Positions 59,925 to 64,000 of a DNA stretch of 64,000 nt are shown piece after piece (within the stretch, counting starts at the first letter, position 1; the number at the start of each line of letters is the position of its first letter). This DNA comes from Haliotis asinina (Eukaryota; Mollusca; Gastropoda; Lepetellida; Haliotidae): the NCBI RefSeq assembly GCF_037392515.1, contig NC_090288.1:56405673-56469672 (forward strand), in the 5' to 3' direction. Made by a program: the position numbers and the translations under genes. A model generated the notes under the pieces. It did no database searches, was not told where the DNA came from, and saw only the letters and a list, made by a program, of their open reading frames with translations.

Positions 59925-60055
59925 TGTATGTCGGAACTACTTCGTCACACCGAAGACCGGAGTTCGATATCACACATGGTTACTATGTGTGAAGTCCATT
60001 TCTGTGTCCCCCGCTGTGATACTGATGGAATATTGCTAAAAACAGCGTAAAATAG
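59925..60055 (+). repeat. family-1 SINE fragment
   Basis: 'caccgaagaccggagttcga', 'gaagtccatttctgtgtccc' and 'gaatattgctaaaaacagcg' in family order. Confidence 0.6.
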
Positions 60056-60282
60056 TACGTACTCCAAAGCGTCGTCAACGAAATTCGGAAACGACGACAT
60101 GTGAAACTACCTGAGACTGCTACCCAGTATATTAAATACAACCGTTAGCAACTGACCATATCATTTCGAAACACAAATGGAATCCAGTTAAGTGAACTCA
60201 AAAGAAAATAGCTCTGAATGTGCAAGTTGTCGGATGAAACGAATCCCTTGTGTGAGAAACATTCATTATCCATTATTAGAGT

Positions 60283-60490
60283 GAGCGAGTGGGTTTCGTT
60301 TTATCCCACACTCAACAATATTCCAGTTAAATGGTGGCGGTCTGTCAATAATCCAGTCTGGACCAGACAATCTAGTGACCAGCAACATGAGCATCGACCT
60401 ACGTAAGTGGGATACGATAACATGAATATACTAAGTCAGCGAGCATGACCACCCAGTCCCGTTAGTTGATTCTTATCACAAGCACTGGTT
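60283..60490 (+). repeat. family-2 dispersed repeat
   Basis: 'gtgggtttcgttttatccca', 'aataatccagtctggaccag' and 'agtgaccagcaacatgagca' in family-2 order. Confidence 0.65.
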
Positions 60491-60710
60491 AATGAAAATG
60501 AATAATTGTAACCGTTCTAACTCATATTCACATACCGTGTTTATCTGCAGTCGGCCTTACGAATAAACGGATTGACTGATTGACTGGCCTCTCTGGACGA
60601 GGCGCGTTAGAGTCATGATATATATATCCCCTGATCACGTTGCCCGTCAGAAGCGTCTGTGTGTCTGTGGTAGGGTCAGCTGACTTCCAGCACTCGGTTG
60701 CGACAGTTCC

Positions 60711-61015
60711 ATGGCAAAACTGATCATTGTTTCAGTGGAAATACTGTTCACTGGATACATGGCAAAACTGATCATTGTTTCAGTGGAGATACTGTTCACT
60801 GGATACATGGCAAAACTGATCATTGTTTCAGTGGAGATACTGTTCACTGGATACATGGCAAAACTGATCATTGTTTCAGTGGAGATACTGTTCACTGGAT
60901 ACATGGCAAAACTGATCATTGTTTCAGTGGAGATACTGTTCACTGGATACATGGCAAAACTGATCATTGTTTCAGTGGAGATACTGTTCACTGGATACAT
61001 GGCAAAACTGATCAT
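60711..61015. repeat. 48-bp minisatellite, about six copies
   Basis: Unit ATGGCAAAACTGATCATTGT + 'ttcagtggagatactgttcactggatac', almost perfect. 48 is a multiple of three, which opens frames on both strands (up to 184 codons); I do not regard these as genes. Confidence 0.95.
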
Positions 61016-61109
61016 TGATTGCATGGCAATACTGTTCATTAGTTGCATGGGCATACTGTTCTATAGATGCGTGGTAAAATCGAGCTTTCCGAGCTGGGCA
61101 CAACCGCCT

Positions 61110-61615
61110 ACAGAGGTGCATGCGTATGTATCAACCTACACAATGCATACTGAGCTAGACAGAACAACCCACAGAGGTAAATGTGTATACACCAACTTAT
61201 ATAAAATAAAGAGAGCTGGGCAGAACAACCCACAGAAGTGCCTGCCTATATATCATCATACATAAAGCACACCAAGCTGGACACAACCCACAGAGGTAGA
61301 TTGGTATACACCAACTTATATAAAATAAAGAGAGCTGGGCAGAACAACCCACAGAGGTGCCTGCCTATATATCATCATACATAAAGCACACCAAGCTGGA
61401 CACAACCCACAGAGGTAGATTGGTATACACCAACTTATATAAAATAAAGAGAGCTGGGCAGAACAACCCACAGAGGTGCCTGCCTATATATCATCATACA
61501 TAAAGCACACCAAGCTGGACACAACCCACAGAGGTAGATGGGTATACACCAACTTATATAAAATAAAGAGAGCTGGGCAGAACAACCCACAGAGGTAGAT
61601 GGGTATACAACATGA
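61110..61615. repeat. 119-bp tandem repeat
   Basis: Units starting ACACAACCCACAGAGGTAGA at 61281, 61400 and 61519, with diverged copies upstream. Confidence 0.9.
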
Positions 61616-64000
61616 AGCATACCGAGGTGGATGTCACATACCAAGGTAACCACAACAGAAGAATAGTTTGTTTTGCAAAACTTTATTCCTCCCCTTAAGA
61701 TATAAGTAACCCCAATACCTATACTAAACTAATTCTACAGGTGCAAATACAACTAACTAATCTAACTACCTAACCTAGCTACATATACAGTTCTGTCTAC
61801 CACTTATATTGCTAAAGTTATAATAACACTACTACTACTAACTACACTAAAATCCTAATACCCTCACTAATATAGATAATGATTACATATAATCCCAACT
61901 GGAAACTAAACAATTGAACTAAATAACAATAAAGGAATTTGCCACTCAGAGAGAACACTTTCTCTTTACAATGTAATCAGAATGTCAGTGCACTTTGGTT
62001 CCACTTGGTGACGTCATGGTATTTGTGTGGTATCCCTCACACCCAGGCGATGGTTTCCCTCACGGAGTTTATGGGGCCTGTGTAATGGTTGATGGCTGTG
62101 CCATCCACATCTCACATTACTAGGAGATACATGCTCCTTGTACAACAGGGAAGACTCTTGTCTGTCTCCTTACAGGCGGAGATAATACCCCTCTCCTTAC
62201 TTTAAGGATAACCGGCCAGTTCCGGGACACTACGATACAATATAAGTAACTACAGTTACTCATTAAGACATGTGTCAGTGTCTTATACTTTATACATGTA
62301 CTTTACTCCGATTTACATATTTGAAAGTGGAACAGTTTTTGTGGAACGGTAACATTCAAATTTTGAATGGCTTTGTGGCTATATAGTGTTACAATATGCA
62401 CATATATCTAGAAATACTACATCAGTTAAACAATTTCTTGCTACATCTACTCAATCAATAAATACAAAAGTAATAATGATAATAAAAACTTACGCCAGCC
62501 AGCGTGAGATGCAATCCCATACAAAAGTTGAATCCATGCAGGTGAACACAGGGGTGATTCTGGCTGACTGTGCAGATTACTACCCTTCCTCACTATTTAT
62601 ACTGACCTCCCATACCCAAGCTACTCAACACCTCTCTATTGTTTACAAATTAACACCCCAGCTCTCTGGCCATACCTGGTCACGCTTCCCTGAACATAAC
62701 CCTGTTCCCATAGTATTACCGAACATAATCTAACAACAACTTCCAACAATATATAACACACTCTAACAATACCATACTACATCTATTTACAGTACCATAA
62801 ACTAATTATATAAACGAAATCATCTGTGATCTTGACAGTGGATACACTTACCCACTTACTTACGATACTTACGATGTTACAACTCGACCAATAGGTATTT
62901 GACAACACACTCTCATGTTCCATTTCAGGCCGGGCCGTGTGAACATCGTGAACATCGTCATATTCTCAGTCAGGTCCCAGTATTGTGCAGAATGTACCTA
63001 TCGTAAACAGTGGTAAATCCAATAATTGAAGCCACTACATGCCAAACAACAAAAGCTACGAATCACATCATTGCTAACATACACAATGATCAGATGTTCC
63101 ACCGAGGTATGAGCACTACAGGTCATTTCCTATTCATTATTTAACTGCTCACTTCTCCTTGAGGGAGTGTCTCTTAATGTACTTGTGGTTTGGTCCTGAA
63201 AAAAAAGAAACAAAGACAACGAAGCCGCCCCCAAAACCTCCCCTCAACCAAAAATAACCCCCCAAAGCAAAACAAGAATCAAAACAATAAGAAACAAAAA
63301 ACGAAATAGAAAAAAATGTCTACTCATTTCCTTGCCTATATCTGTCTCAGCAGAAGTTTCCCGACCACCTTTTTCAGAATCGTTCGTATCAGGCAGATTG
63401 CACGGCCCTAATCTCCACGTCGTAGATAAATACATGATAACATCTTTGGATCTGATAGAAGCTATAGAGATTTGATAACTTATAGTGACATTCTGAAGCG
63501 TGAGGTTATATTCTCGTTACAGTTAGTACATACCTTTTGAGTATTCTCAGTATTCTTTTATTTGTGTCGAGTAAATTTAGAGTATTTTTCACATCAGTCT
63601 TATTCACTATTTGAACATGTAGAAACAATACTTTGTTCAGGCAGAAATTTTGCTATTAATTCTAAATCGGGAAACTTATTTAGAAAACATTAACGTCTCG
63701 TAACAAATGAACGATATTATGAGAATGTGTTTTTGATAATGATAGTGTCACGTTGATTAACTTGTCATTAATGTGGGTCACAAGAAGCACTGAGTGTGAA
63801 CATGACGTCTTATCTCTATTATGAGTTTATCCATGCAGTCTTATGTTAAGTGTAGTGACCACTTATTCCACATCTTCCTGTGTATGACAGGGTGTTGGCC
63901 AGGGTCGTGTTTTATCAGCCTGGTTGTTTACGCTCTCTGATAATGGTTATAAACTAAGGATCCCTTTGGGGTAATGCACTATGTGTTCTTCTACTTGATG
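61616..64000. other. AT-rich, nothing recognised
   Basis: Short chance ORFs only. I see no exon pair with matching phase, no RNA gene and no transposon end. The stretch 61670-62770 is unusually rich in ACTA/CTAA motifs. Confidence 0.4.

Noticed and set aside
60647-61265. Overlapping repetitive ORFs on both strands
   Set aside because: Produced by the 48-bp tandem repeat; open frames on both strands are expected by chance.

Overview
The window looks like nuclear DNA of a marine gastropod mollusc, most likely a vetigastropod such as an abalone. The evidence is two dispersed repeat families that I recognise from abalone-type genomes: one tRNA-derived and one ending in ACTCAC repeats. Genes with long introns and GT-AG junctions, Penelope-like retroelement debris and a molluscan Toll-like receptor fit this. 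The species call is inference.

Layout. Positions 1-10800 are gene-poor and carry SINE copies, two Penelope-like remnants and a perfect 32-copy 30-bp minisatellite. A single-exon Toll-like receptor lies at 10812-12959. Positions 12960-18150 hold simple repeats, a foldback element and SINEs. From 18305 to 58852 I reconstruct one five-exon host gene on the + strand (CDS 675 nt, 224 aa). It encodes a secreted, cysteine-rich, probably GPI-anchored protein. Its exon phases agree at every junction and its first intron is about 35.9 kb.

Intron 1 holds the main interest: two nested Polinton (Maverick) elements of one family. The outer element (left end 19763, truncated right end about 50619) is decayed. 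It keeps an open integrase, two halves of DNA polymerase B, the first ~170 codons of the major capsid protein, a coiled-coil membrane protein, a conserved NPMQFWQNQ-type protein and most of a penton-like protein. The inner element (22278-36533, 14,256 bp) sits inside the outer polymerase gene, flanked by a 5-bp duplication TGGGC, and every gene in it looks open. In the order met, it encodes a membrane protein, two fibre-like paralogues, penton-type minor capsid protein, NPMQFWQNQ protein, coiled-coil protein, double-jelly-roll major capsid protein, packaging ATPase, five small conserved proteins, protein-primed PolB with fused DNA-binding repeats and an HNH-like insertion, and a DD35E integrase. 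I see no adenain-type protease.

The right end of the inner element is tandemly amplified. A 1016-bp unit (integrase from about residue 37, right terminal repeat, and 8 bp of outer flank) is present ten times between about 35526 and 45685. Because the unit carries outer flank, the order of events can be read: outer insertion, inner insertion, then tandem duplication.

The inner element works as a self-contained virus-like unit: integrase and PolB for integration and replication, capsid proteins and ATPase for a presumed virion. Genes are tightly packed, with AT-rich divergent promoters, one forming a perfect palindrome bounded by two start codons. Intron 3 of the host gene holds a second nested pair, of DNA transposons. 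Beyond 58852 there are only a 3' region, SINEs, minisatellites and unassigned AT-rich sequence.
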